The position numbers and the translations under genes were made by a program. From contig CAHIKZ030003337.1 in assembly GCA_903632075.3 (NCBI GenBank), positions 141,001-205,000 of the forward strand: a stretch of DNA of 64,000 nucleotides, written 5' to 3'. A model generated the notes under the pieces. It was given only the letters and a program-made list of their open reading frames with translations. It ran no database searches and was not told where the DNA came from. Positions 23,309-37,636 of the stretch are shown in pieces. Source of the DNA: Acanthosepion pharaonis (taxonomy: Eukaryota > Mollusca > Cephalopoda > Sepiida > Sepiidae). The first letter of the stretch is position 1; each line of letters begins with the position of its first letter.

Positions 23309-23639
23309 TGTTAAGATAATATAATAAATAATTTTAAGAAAATGTATATGAATTTTTTGAATTGAAGATGGAATATCCTAAGGGTAGAATTGGCGAAAAC
23401 AGTAAGAGAAATCACCCCAAAGGTAGAAATAGAGGAAAAGAGAAAAGAATGAAAAATACATGTCTCGACCTAATGATGAAAAGATGACAGATAAAGTCGG
23501 ATGGCAGATTTTACATGTCAACTCTGGATAATTTCATGGAATAAAGTATAATATATGATATTAAGCAAAATCATTGGAAACAAGTGAAAGCAATTAAAAT
23601 ATTTTCATAGCATCTCGTCTAACGAACGTTTTTCCTGGT
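23309..23639. other. No recognised feature
   Basis: Purine-rich AT-rich DNA. Part of it (AAAACAGTAAGAGAAATCA, near 23400) recurs near 24003. Confidence 0.45.
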
Positions 23640-23980
23640 TGCCCGACTACAGGAATTTAAGCCTGCTACTAGATTGGCATTTAGGTCCCACCATTTTACT
23701 GTTGAAATAGTTAAATATAACCGCCACTTTTACTCCAACAGTTTCTTTTTTAGCACTTTCCACTTATGGGAATCCTTTCCGTTTCATTGCTTCCCTGATT
23801 ACTACAATCTGCAAATATGTAAGTGCAACGTAAGTGGAACACTTCTATCTACTTGAATCACGTTCATCTTTGTCCTTTCCTCAATCCCTCCTATAATTAG
23901 TTTACTCTTTAACTTTCATTCCTTGTACCCTACCCCTCGCGTACTAGTTGTATTCCAGCCTTACTTGTAATGAAATGATT
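23640..23980 (-). repeat. Dispersed repeat U3, copy 3
   Basis: Minus-strand AAACTGTTGGAGTAAAAGTG and TGGTGGGACCTAAATGCC correspond to the plus-strand copy at 53736-53935. Confidence 0.55.
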
Positions 23981-24939
23981 TAAAAAAAAAAAGACACTAG
24001 TGAAAACAGTAAGAGAAATCATCCCAAAGGAAGATATAAAAGAAAAGAGAAGAAAATGCCAGGTAAATATCTCGACCTAATGAAAGGGAGATGACAGGTA
24101 AGTTTAGTAGATTTTGCATGTCAACTCCGACGAATGTCATGGAATAGAGTATGATGTATAGCAAAATCACCAGAAAAAAGTGAAAGCAATTAAAGAAGTT
24201 ACACGAAGATAAATACATAAAGAATAAATAGTTGTAGAACAGATGCATTAGACGTGTATAAAAAAAATAATAGCATGATGTAAAACAAAAACAAATATAT
24301 AACTTTCCAACCTTGATTGACATCACAATAGTTGATGCAGTTTTCTAGAAGATTACATTATTTTCCATTCTGCTGCCTCTTCCCGACAGATGCAATGTGG
24401 CATGTCAATCGCTAATCTTCTCCCATTATTCATGGTAAATTTATCAGATGACCTCCACTCTTTTTTTTATTTTATTGATTTGTTTATTCATTTTTTTTCT
24501 TTTTTGATAAAATCATTTATAGAGATGCATGGATACATCTAACATATTCCGACAAGTTTGGTTTACATTTTAGCAGGACTACTAAATATACTCATGACAA
24601 ATTGCGTGTATCTGTTGATTTTACTGAGAAATGTTCCGTCTTCCACGCCTAAAAGCTTATCATATGCCAGAAACATAATGGTAGTAGATATTTACAAAAT
24701 GTCTTCTAAATGTTCTTCAGTTAAAGTAATAGGAATAGATAGGCTCGCCTAACGATTGCTTCATACTCCTCCACGGTTTCTGAAAAAGAGGAGATATTTA
24801 TCCCTTATTTTTTGTTTAAGATTGGGTACGTAGTTCATTCAACTCTGTAATTCTGACGTCTCTGCCTGAAATCTGAAATTTTATTCAGTAATTATTATTT
24901 TTTCCTCTCTTGAAAGGAGTAGATAGGTTTGCTTATCAG
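23981..24939. other. No recognised feature
   Basis: AT-rich DNA. A segment near 24000-24170 is a diverged direct duplicate of about 23390-23560. Confidence 0.45.
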
Positions 24940-25144
24940 TATCTGTCTATATTTCTGAGATGAGGTATTATATACACTATTTACATGATTCGGAGTATTG
25001 TCCTTATATTTGCGGCCATATTTCTTTAAATTTGATTCAAATTTCCAAAAACCTGAAGAAGGCCGGAGCGTACATCGGCCGAAACGTTGTGATAAATATG
25101 GCAACAAAAATGAGGACAAATGTCCGAATCATGTAAATAGTGTA
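24940..25144. repeat. FB1 foldback, short copy with hammerhead-like core
   Basis: TACACTATTTACATGATTCG at 24973 is mirrored at 25125-25144, giving a foldback with arms of about 60 bp. In the loop side, 25053-25091 reads CTGAAGA, GGCCG-loop-CGGCC, GAAACGTTGTG. The leader TCTATATTTCTGAGATG is shared with the copy at 39998. Confidence 0.75.
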
Positions 25145-25300
25145 AGTTTGCTTATCGTCCTGTTCAGACTCAACCTCGATCTTTTGAACAGTGTTTCTGT
25201 CTTTTTTGTCTGTTTTATCTCAATTTCTGACGAAGCTTTAATAAAAGTGAATTTTATTTCAATTTACAAGGTGAAAATGATCATTAACCTAATGTAAACT

Positions 25301-25309
25301 TAATTCCTA

Positions 25310-25353
<44 letters not shown>

Positions 25354-25383
25354 TAGGAATTATATATATATATATATACACAC

Positions 25384-25440
<57 letters not shown>
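25301..25440. repeat. Palindromic (TA)n locus
   Basis: TAATTCCTAGTG, (TA)n, CACTAGGAATTA forms a perfect palindrome (25301-25361). More TA follows to 25440. Confidence 0.9.
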
Positions 25441-25445
<5 letters not shown>

Positions 25446-25534
25446 GAAAGAACAGCAAGATATATAATCCGGTGTTCTTATAGATATTTTTATTTTTACA
25501 AAATAGTGCTCAATGTAAATTTACAGAGCATTAA

Positions 25535-25599
25535 TATTATAAATTAATTGATTTAAAATATGTTTTTTTTCGCGAAAAAAACATTTTAAATCAATTAAT

Positions 25600-25681
<82 letters not shown>
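25535..25681. repeat. 72-bp hairpin plus (TA)n-(AG)n array
   Basis: ATTATAAATTAATTGATTT is mirrored around a CGCG centre (25535-25606) with one mismatch-type difference. TA (25607-25649) and AG (25650-25681) arrays follow. Half of the hairpin recurs at 57032-57066, also against a TA array. Confidence 0.85.
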
Positions 25682-25686
<5 letters not shown>

Positions 25687-26831
25687 AACCGAGCAACAGT
25701 CCTTCTTTTATACATGTTTTGTTAATGAATACTGAGAAGGTCCTTTTAATTAAGATTTTGTTAAAATTTCCTTTCTATGCAAAGAAGTGTAGAAATTATT
25801 TAATTATTCATTTCGAACCCTCTCCGCTAATCTATTAAACATTTTCAAGGAAATTAGAAATACTAGTTACACATAAAACTTCTAAAAGCGTTTATAATAA
25901 ATCAAGCTCTTATCATGAAAAAAAAAAGCAAAAAACAAGAAAAGAAACAAACTATCTTAAGAACAATCTTCATGAACACGGTTAAATTATACTGGCCGTT
26001 TTCAGGAATTAAGATTATGTCTACTCTCCAGCAACACATAGGCACACGTACACATTATTTACTATAGTCGTATAAGTATTGTAGTAATTTTCTTTAAGGA
26101 GAAAATTCTTTGAAAAATTAATATTAACATTATTACCAACTATGAACACACGGCCAAATCATTATATCACCGTCTTTCTTTCAAACCCTTCTTAAAGATT
26201 CTAACTTATATCTTTCTAGTACAAAGAATACACGCTTAAAAAGATTCGCCATGGGTTAGAATGAGGTGCCAAATAGTTGCGCCGACTTGCAGCAAAAAGA
26301 TGAAGACATCACAAGTTCCACTAGACAGACACACATACACAATTACGGATACATATTACTATCCGGAGCAAACATATACATACAAGAATCTTCCCAAACT
26401 TACATACGCATAGAATAATCTACGGATTTAATACACGAGACTCATCTGACCAATGAGAACTGACCCAAACATAATTGAAAATACCAGTGTTTCTGTCTTT
26501 TTCTTTGTTTTATCTCAATCTCTGACGAAGCTTTAATAAAAGTGAAGCATGTTAGATTGGTATATATTTCCTATTTATTCTTTATTTTATCATAGCTGTA
26601 TCATCAAAATGCATGAAAATGTCTAATAGGTTAGCCGGTCGAACGGGCCTGTAATCTCTAAACATTGGGACAGTTTATACACTCCTTAAGTCCTGAACTG
26701 TTTGATTTGATTTTACGGCTCATCACTCTGTTGTGGTCTATTTAAAACCATATTTTCGATTGTAGAATGTTCTTTAGAGAATAAGACTATAAATGGAAAA
26801 ACTTGTTAGGATATATGTAAAATATAATAAA
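25682..26831. other. No recognised feature
   Basis: AT-rich DNA. TTTCTGTCTTTTT, TTTTATCTCAATYTCTGACG and a GAAGCTTTAATAAAAGTGAA string near 26490-26545 recur from about 25195-25250, so part of this is a dispersed repeat. Confidence 0.45.
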
Positions 26832-27070
26832 AACATAAGAAAAGACTTGATTAACAATATATATATGAAGAAATATACTCTTAAGGTGTGCTATATTTAT
26901 CGGATAAAGTGCTCAATATCAGGGATAAAGCATGTGTAATTATAAAAGTGAACATTGAAGTCAAAACCTAGTCGCGACAGGCTGTTTCATGCTAGCCGCA
27001 ATCGTCAGGCTACGATTGCGTCTAGCATTAAACAGCCTGTCTAAGTGTTGACTTAAATGTTCACTTTTAC

Positions 27071-27128
<58 letters not shown>
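26832..27128 (-). repeat. Palindromic repeat FB2, fullest copy, plus (TA)n-(AG)n
   Basis: The hairpin spans 26944-27069: AAAAGTGAACATTGAAGTCA, then GACAGGCTGTTTCATGCTAG, a short centre CGTCAGGCTACG, then the mirrored arms with about five mismatches. The family tail lies on the left (26870-26940, GATAAAGTGCTCAATATCAG). TA (27071-27094) and AG (27095-27128) arrays follow. No open frame or tRNA-like box is seen. Confidence 0.9.
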
Positions 27129-30337
<3,209 letters not shown>

Positions 30338-30815
30338 TTGGTGGATCGGAAAATAAAGTCCAATTTTAGAATGAACTTCATTCCAGAATAAAAGTATTTA
30401 AACAGTGCTTAAATCAGTCATAATAGAATCCTTGAACATCGGTACATTTCTGGCATCGAATGACATCGTTATGCATCCCTTTACGATAACACTCTAATGG
30501 TTTGGACGCCAAGAAATCTTTGATTGCTGTTTCTACGTCTTCTTTGAAACATACGTTTTTTTTTTTGCTTAAAAACCTTGTTCAAGACGTCTGTGAATGC
30601 GTGATTGATCAGAGCAATATGGTAAATGTGGGTAAATGACGTATCCCAAGTGTCATCTTGAAAACATGTGGCCAAGCATTGCCATGTCATACAATTGGAC
30701 TTTGTCAATTAACCAGTGCCGGTCGTATGTTGTTGAAATTAATGTGCATTTCATTCAGTGGCTGGCAGTAATTTTCGGTTGTGATGCTCTGGTTAAACTC
30801 CAGAAAAATTTAAGG
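30338..30815 (-). pseudogene. Mariner transposase C-terminal remnant 3
   Basis: Minus-strand reading gives RPALVN, a degraded catalytic histidine-aspartate region (HGNAWPHVFKMTLG), a lost third-aspartate region, then AIKDFLASKPLECYRKG and RCQKCTDVQGFYYD before a stop at 30414. These match the tail of mariner transposases in order. About 20 codons around the third aspartate are deleted or scrambled. A terminal-repeat-like GGTGGATCGGAAAATAAAG sits at about 30340. The N-terminal half is replaced by a TA array. Confidence 0.7.
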
Positions 30816-30833
30816 TGGATTACCAGAAAGCCA

Positions 30834-30835
<2 letters not shown>

Positions 30836-30910
<75 letters not shown>

Positions 30911-30925
30911 TATATATATATATAT
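30836..30925. repeat. (TA)n-(GATA)n-(TA)n microsatellite
   Basis: TA, GATA and TA arrays in series. Confidence 0.97.
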
Positions 30926-31278
30926 GTATGTATTGTTGTGGATTCCGGGATGAAATCCGGTCTCAAATGAATGACAAACCCTGGAATGAAATATAGCAAA
31001 TAAACGTAGTGACGTAATAATACAATTGGTAATACGGTTAGTAGATACAGAAATGCGGTTAGTAACAATAATAATATATATACAGTTTGGGAAATTCAGT
31101 ATCAGTAGTACTTCCTTCTGAGTCTACGTGCTCGCAACTGTGACTCCTTCAAAGCGGTTACCTGACTCTCCCACTCTCTCACTGTATCACTGTCACTTTA
31201 TCACTCTCTGGTATTCACCGACAGCAGTACAAGTACACACTGGGCGAGTCCACTTGTATGAAAAAGGGTGGACCCCTT

Positions 31279-31279
<1 letters not shown>
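30926..31279. other. No recognised feature
   Basis: Unremarkable DNA between microsatellites. Confidence 0.45.
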
Positions 31280-31376
<97 letters not shown>

Positions 31377-31380
31377 AATA
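31280..31380. repeat. (TA)n and (TAA)n microsatellites
   Basis: Two TA arrays separated by TATTAATA, then a TAA array adjoining SINE1. Confidence 0.97.
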
Positions 31381-31384
31381 GAAA

Positions 31385-31570
31385 TAGAGGAGGCACGGTG
31401 GAGTAATGGATATCGGCTTGGAGTGAGGAATCACAGAGATAATGCCCTTGCAAAAGGTGTGAATCCACTTCTTCTCCCTCCAGATATGGGTTAAATAGCA
31501 GAACAGACTGGGTTCTATAGCCTTGGGTGGCAACTGGTCTAGGAGAAGGACAACTCTGAATTCAATGTTG
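31385..31570 (+). repeat. SINE1, plus-strand copy
   Basis: GAGGCACGGTGGAGTAATGG head, a degenerate box-B region, then TGGGTTAAATAGCAGAACAG and CAACTGGTCTAGGAGAAGG. The 3' body is shorter than in the 6178 copy. Confidence 0.65.
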
Positions 31571-32860
31571 GTTTGTGTGTAAGTAAACACTGAGACCAAT
31601 ACCGATCGACAACACTGTTACATGCTTGAACATAAACATCAGGCCATGTGCGTTTTGTTTTCAATAGACTATTTATATATGTTGGTTAATGGTGTATATT
31701 ATGGTTAGCAAGTCTAATGGTTATCAACCAGACTCTGAACAAAATTTGGACTGAGCCATGATTTATTTCTATGTATAGTTTCTTATATGTCTTGTACATT
31801 TTGTTTTTTTACCAGAATAATTCAAATACTCGTCAAACAATAGGCATCGGGTCAAAGATTGTCTTACTCAGTAGTGGTGTATGTGGAGGGGGAGAGATAT
31901 ATTGGGAAACTACGGATAGAGGAAGAAAACAGGAAAAAGAAAGTGTTAGTTGGGAGGAAATTGGACAAACTATTCCTGGATACGGAATGTTATAGTCACC
32001 GTTATCTTATTCTCTCTTACAGTCGAGCATCTACATTGACTTTCAGTTGAAGAGAAATCAGCGAAGTTTTTTCTATCTTGTTTGTTAATTTTTTATTTTA
32101 TTTTTTTATTATCCTGTACTTACTTTTAATTTTTTAATGTATACGTATATATTTGGGCTTCTAATCATCTTTTCTAGCATATACAGTCTCTAACCAAATG
32201 TGAACTGAATGGTGAATTATTTATACGTATATTTGCCTATATTGCTTATACATTTTTCTTTTTCATCAAATAATTTCAAATACGGTACAACGGGAAAACT
32301 ATTATTTTACTTAGCATACGCTTATATGGAGGGAGAGAGAATAGATATCTGGAGCTAATGGTAAAAAATGGTGTTAATAAGGGCAGAAGGTTTTCCACTC
32401 CATTCTACTTTGCTAGGAGACATCACAACTTATACTAAATTAAAAACGCAAAAGATACTTTAATAGCCGTTCACTATTGTAACACGGACGAAACAGAGGC
32501 ACTTCAGTCAAGCTTACACGTAGAACCCGATTGCTCTCATTCATTGTATCTACTTTTTAATTTGTGTTACTATTATATATTGGAGTGTTAGGGCTTAGTG
32601 AAAAAAATGAAAAAAAGCAAACGGAAAGAGGAGAAATTGTTATTTTAAGTAGGAACATCATGAATGCGGACCTGAATCTTCAGAGTAGAAGAAACGAATA
32701 GTTTAACTCGGACCATATTACATGTGTACCTGATCACTCACTTTCCTAAATATGGTTATATATATATATATTGCCTTGCTAATCTCGGATCTTATTCTAG
32801 TAACACTGTATGTATTTGTTTAATTTGATCATCAATTCTAGCCTATTTTTTCTTTTAAAT

Positions 32861-32862
<2 letters not shown>
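31571..32862. other. No recognised feature
   Basis: AT-rich. ATATGGAGGGAGAGAGA near 32322 resembles GTGGAGGGGGAGAGATA near 31883, with matching flanks, so this is a diverged direct duplication of unknown origin. Confidence 0.45.
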
Positions 32863-32911
<49 letters not shown>

Positions 32912-32935
32912 GTGTGTGTCTCTATGTGTGTGTAG
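32863..32935. repeat. (TA)n-(GT)n microsatellite
   Basis: TA array to 32908, then an interrupted GT array. Confidence 0.96.
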
Positions 32936-33240
32936 AACTAAAGCAAAGAGACGTAAAGGAGTAAAGGAAACAAGAAGAAGACCAACTAGGTTTTATAGAA
33001 AACAAAGAAAATGTTGTATTATAATTCTAGTGATTATCGTGAGTGTCAAAAAGAATAAAAACATACAGGCTTCGAAGGAAGAAGTTAACACTACTTCAAA
33101 AAAACTTCAGTCGAGAGTTGCTAGGTTTTTTGAGTAATAGTTTACATGTCAGGTCAGCGAATGTCTCAGAAGCAGAATCTTGCAACCTCTGACTTAACTT
33201 AACGACCAACTTAATTTTGGTGATAACCAACGAATAAGAA

Positions 33241-33806
33241 TACCCGGATAAAACCCTCCACCTCAAAAGAAAAAGAACGTCCGAATCTGTTGGTGCGGCC
33301 TCCGATTAAACATGGAGGCCTACATCAAGTGCTTTTGAGGGGTTATGGAAGCCATGGGTCAAGACGGTTGCTACAGGAAGACACTGTGTTTGGCAACAGG
33401 ACTCTGCACCTTTCACACAAGCAGGAGATGTCAGATAATTTCTGCGACTACATCAACTATTATATCTGGCAACATAACTTCCCAATTTGCAACCCCGTTA
33501 ATTATTCTGTGTGGGGTGCAGTTGAGCGAGAGATCAATAAAACATCTTGTAACACCAAAGATGAACTAAGGGCAAGATTTATGTCATCATCCACTAACTT
33601 AAACAAGAAAACCGCACAGAAGAGTTGCAGGGTATTCCGATGTCATCTGGAGGCTAAAGCCAATGTCCATTTATTGAATAAATTCACCCTTTCGTAGTTC
33701 AATATATTCTTTGTGTAATATTGGTAAATATATCTGTTAAAATGAGATATCAGTATTATTTTCAGTTTTGCGTAATTTAGACGACAATTTATTCATCGCA
33801 CACTAC
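33241..33806 (+). pseudogene. Tc1/mariner family M, copy A (3' half)
   Basis: Frame 33290-33697 carries the family-M tail: ITYYIW-like segment, VNYSVWGAVEREINK, CNTKDELRARFM, TNLNKKTAQKSCRVF and a FRCHLEAKAN end. This corresponds to the region around the third catalytic aspartate, here changed to N. The right terminal repeat ACGACAATTTATTCATCGCA lies at 33781-33800. No left terminal repeat was found, so the copy is 5'-truncated. Three further copies share this signature at 45092, 48809 and 61580. Confidence 0.8.
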
Positions 33807-33999
33807 GTTTATACTGGTGTTATAATAATTTACATTCCAATCTTTCCTCGTTAAGTTTGAAAAGTTATCCCCCTTATTCGGGATGATGTACTCTTCACCC
33901 ATGTAAACTGGTGTTAGATCGCTGATAGTTTCACCTCTCTTTTTACCCACAAGCCCACCCTTGCCTGGATAGCAATTGTTCTTTTCTAAAATAGGGACT

Positions 34000-36760
34000 T
34001 GAACAATTATCGGTGACTAAACCGAGCCCCTACTCTATATTTCGCCTGACGCGGAGAGCGTAGGTAGCAATCCCGTAGGACTAAAAATAAGAGCTATTGA
34101 AGGGCGAAAAAAATCTCAATCAGTCAACGGCCAGATACCTAGAGTTGATGTCTCAATAAATAAAAGAAACACTGCGGAGTAGGCATCGGGGAACTACTCC
34201 ACTACACATCCCAAGAAAAACCATGTCAGCAAACAATAAAAACATTATAGACAAACAGCGTGAATGAGTTTAAGTTCTTTAGATTTAACTCCTCATCCAG
34301 TAAGAAAAGTCATGAGCAACGGGTGTTACCGAACCGTTATCCAGTAACTGTCCGCAATAAACAAAAATAGTGATCTGGACAAGATACCAATGTGGTCACC
34401 TTGCAAAAATCAAACAAGAAATGGATGGATTAAATAGCAACATTCTCGGTATGTAGAAAATTAGATGGTGAAATAACGCAGACTTCATAAGCGACACATA
34501 CAGGACAAAAATGCAGATAGGGGAGAAAAGTTAAGGCGTTGTAGGGTTAATATTAGATAAAAGACTGAATCCTGTTGGTTAAACTAAAAAAGAAGAATTT
34601 TAAAATAGCAATTATCGTTGTATATGCACCGGCAGCACAGAGTACTGAGGAGGAAATCGACAACAGTCACAACTCACTCGACAATACCATGGCCCTATGT
34701 AAATCACAAGAAATAATTATCACCATGGGAGACCTGAATGCCAAGTTTGGAAATAACGAGGAGACGAAATGGACGGCAAATTCTGACTAGGATCCCGAAA
34801 CGAGACCGGCGAAAGATGCGACCAGCCTTGCACAAGTAAACAATCAAGTAATCACCAATACCTAGTATCAGAATCACCCAAAACGCCTGTCGACATGAAC
34901 AAACTGAGTAGAAGACACACACAAAAGAAAACAAGATTAAGGATGTAACTATCGACAAATATCTAAAAACAGAGTTCTATAAGGTGTCCTTAATGTCTGG
35001 TCATGGGCAAGAATGCATATTTTCAAGAAATTAAATTTTCAACAAAGTTTTATTGAATTGGGACATTAATAATGTGATTTCCCTCAATTGTGATGCAAAG
35101 GTGGAAGCGTTTTGCAAGATTCACATGAACTCAATACAGTAACTCCACATTGACATCAATTTTAACACATTAACTATTCGTTTAATTGTGTTGCATTTGT
35201 GATGTTCATTGAGTACGCATTCTCCTTTAGGATACATGCAAAAAATAAATTGATTCTTTCTTCTTTCGACAAAACCATGTTTAAGCTTTGGAGGTACAAA
35301 ATATGGGTAATGAGATTTCTTATGTGTCTAGACTTTAGCGACATTCTGTACACTGTAGAACATAACCAGCTTCCAATAGCGAGCTACATCAGAGTAAAAC
35401 TCTGAAAACTAAAGAAACCCAAAGAAAAACCGACACTACAAAATGGCAAAGTCCTGAAGGACACAAGTTGCAAGGTGACATACAAAAACAAAGTTATAAA
35501 CGAATACAATCTGAACGAGAATAGAAAATGCAAGTAGAGCACGATGAGAGTAACGTGAGTGACATCGGCGAACAAGATTATCTCCGAGATAACTAGACAA
35601 GAAATGAACGAATGGAGGACAAGAAATTCTAGAGATGATGAAAAAACGACAACGAACAATTACACGGAATAGAAGAGAATACGAAATACTAAACACATAA
35701 ATTAAAAACAAATGCGTACAGGCTATTGAGGAATGGATCAATGAATTGTTCACAGAAACAGAAAGAATACGCAATACAAACACAGAATGTATGTACAACA
35801 GAATAAAAGAATTAAGATGACTAAAGACCGGCTCTATAAAATCAAAAGAAAGATCACTGATATTATATAAAAGGAAAATACGTCTAAGGTGGTGTGAATA
35901 TGACAAATAACTATTTTATGATGCGGGAGAGAAACCTGCATATGAAAATGCAGGCGGACAAGAAATACCAAAAGAAGAAACAACATCAGCATTGACGATG
36001 CTGCGCAGGATCAAATCAGCAAGTCCTGGCAGGATCGTATCTGAAATGCTCTCAGCCTTCAAAGATGACAGAAGTAATAAACAAAATATACAACAATGAT
36101 CACATATTGGAGGACCTCACTAAATCCATCTTATCAAAGGGATCATGTGTAAACGAATGCGATCTCCATTGGACAATCAGTTTAACGAGCCACATAACGA
36201 AAAAACGATACAAATCCTGATTACTATAACGCGAATCAGAATTCGACCGGAAATAGCCCACGAACAGTGCTGCTTTGTCAAACTGCCGAGAAAGGGAAAT
36301 ATTTCATTGGAAACAAAGAAAGAAGTGCTTGATCGTTATGTGTTATCTATATTCTTACATGACAGTTAATGTTGGAGAATTTCCCCAGGAACGAGGAAAA
36401 ACTATAAGCAGAAGAAATCTGGTTCTACAGAAGATATTGAAAATTCTATGGACGGAACAAAGATAGCAACAAGGAAGTCCTAAAAAAAGGACAACAGAAA
36501 GAACACTTATAGTCAAAATCAGAAAAAGACAGCTGAAATACTTTGGCCACATAATGATGAAGGCGGGCTTAAAAAACTTAACACTAACGGGGCAAGATAG
36601 CTAGGGAACGAAATGAGCCACGTACCTGAGAGACTTGAGAAACTGAACGGGTATTTATTAATGTGAGAAAAAACTGCTACAAGTCACACAAGATCGAAAG
36701 CTGTGGAGAGCCATCATCACATATATCTTAAACATAGAAGAAGATCAAGTATGTGGTAAT
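34000..36760 (+). pseudogene. LINE (endonuclease plus reverse transcriptase), heavily mutated
   Basis: A non-LTR retrotransposon in sense orientation. The endonuclease region shows IKQEMDGLNSNILGM (about 34400), VVYAPAAQSTEEEID and IIITMGDLNAKFGN (about 34620-34750), then NQVITNTxYQNHPKRL, as in apurinic-type LINE endonucleases. Reverse-transcriptase pieces follow: SHITKxxIQILITITRIRIRPEIAHEQCCFVK (about 36190-36290), then a deletion that removes the catalytic region. The C-terminal tail has ILWTEQR, KIRKRQLKYFGHIMMKAGL and TQDRKLWRAII (to about 36740). Stops and frame changes are frequent throughout, and antisense frames here are shadows. The 5' boundary is uncertain, with plausible leader sequence from about 34000. 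The clade is not resolved. Confidence 0.8.
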
Positions 36761-36864
36761 GTTTATTTTTCAAATTATTCGAGAGACTACTGAATAGGAA
36801 TAAATGTGCTTCAGAATGCTGTAATCTCTACCTATTGTGTTGTTTGTTAAGTTTTTACTTATTA

Positions 36865-37248
36865 CTAACCTCCGGTAGAGCCCGGCGTTGCCCGGGGATG
36901 TAACAGTAAGAGATACATCAAGTATCGACCATCATAAAGATAAAAATTAAAATTAACAAAGATTATTGTTTAAGGTGAACGGACACACATGCCTCAATTC
37001 GTTTTTTTTTATGAATTGGTCAAACCCAAACGCAAACAAAAACATTGCTTTCAATTGTTATGAGTCTACCGATTGAATAGAATTTTATTATAAACAATTG
37101 TCTTGTAAATGGAACTTTTAAAGCATTCTGAATGTAAAAATAAAGAAAAAAAAGTGTGCAAGACAATAAGAAACACTACCTGCCAAAAAAAAAAGGTTTT
37201 GTTGAAATCGGTTGAAAAATGTAGGAAATCCGATCCCATATATAAACG

Positions 37249-37292
<44 letters not shown>

Positions 37293-37559
37293 ACCTGGAT
37301 TTTATAAAAAGTATAACTCGATATGAGTTATCCCCCTTTCATTCTGGCGAAGAATCGTGTTTTATCATATTTTAAAATTGATTTCATGCAAAAACAATTG
37401 TGTTTTTCCAATTTTGAGCGCTGTTAGAACCACCGCAAGGTAATTTTACGCAGTCCTGTGAAGTTTTGTTGCAATCGGTTGAAAAATGTAGGAAATTCGA
37501 TCCAATATATAAACGTACAGACACACACACACACAATCTGCATTTTATAATATGTAAGA
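36865..37559 (-). mobile_element. Non-autonomous Helitron-like element with duplicated 5' end
   Basis: On the minus strand it starts TCTTACATATTATAAAATGC, continues into a GT array, and ends CCGGGCAACGCCGGGCTCTA then CCGGAGGTTAG, with host A before and T after. The 3' segment closely resembles that of 22783-23308, although CTAG has become TTAG. About 270 bp at the 5' end is present twice: AAAATGTAGGAAATYCGATC plus an AC array at 37210-37288 and 37480-37535. This suggests a head-to-tail double end. Confidence 0.55.
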
Positions 37560-37636
37560 TTATTGCTTGCATTATTCTATGTTGTTTATTGTTATCACAT
37601 TTATTTGATTTAAATAAATAAATAATAATACACAAA
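37560..37636. other. Short AT-rich spacer
   Basis: Nothing recognised. Confidence 0.4.

Noticed and set aside
35384..35906. Antisense frames of up to 156 codons
   Set aside because: They are antisense shadows of an A-rich LINE sense strand.
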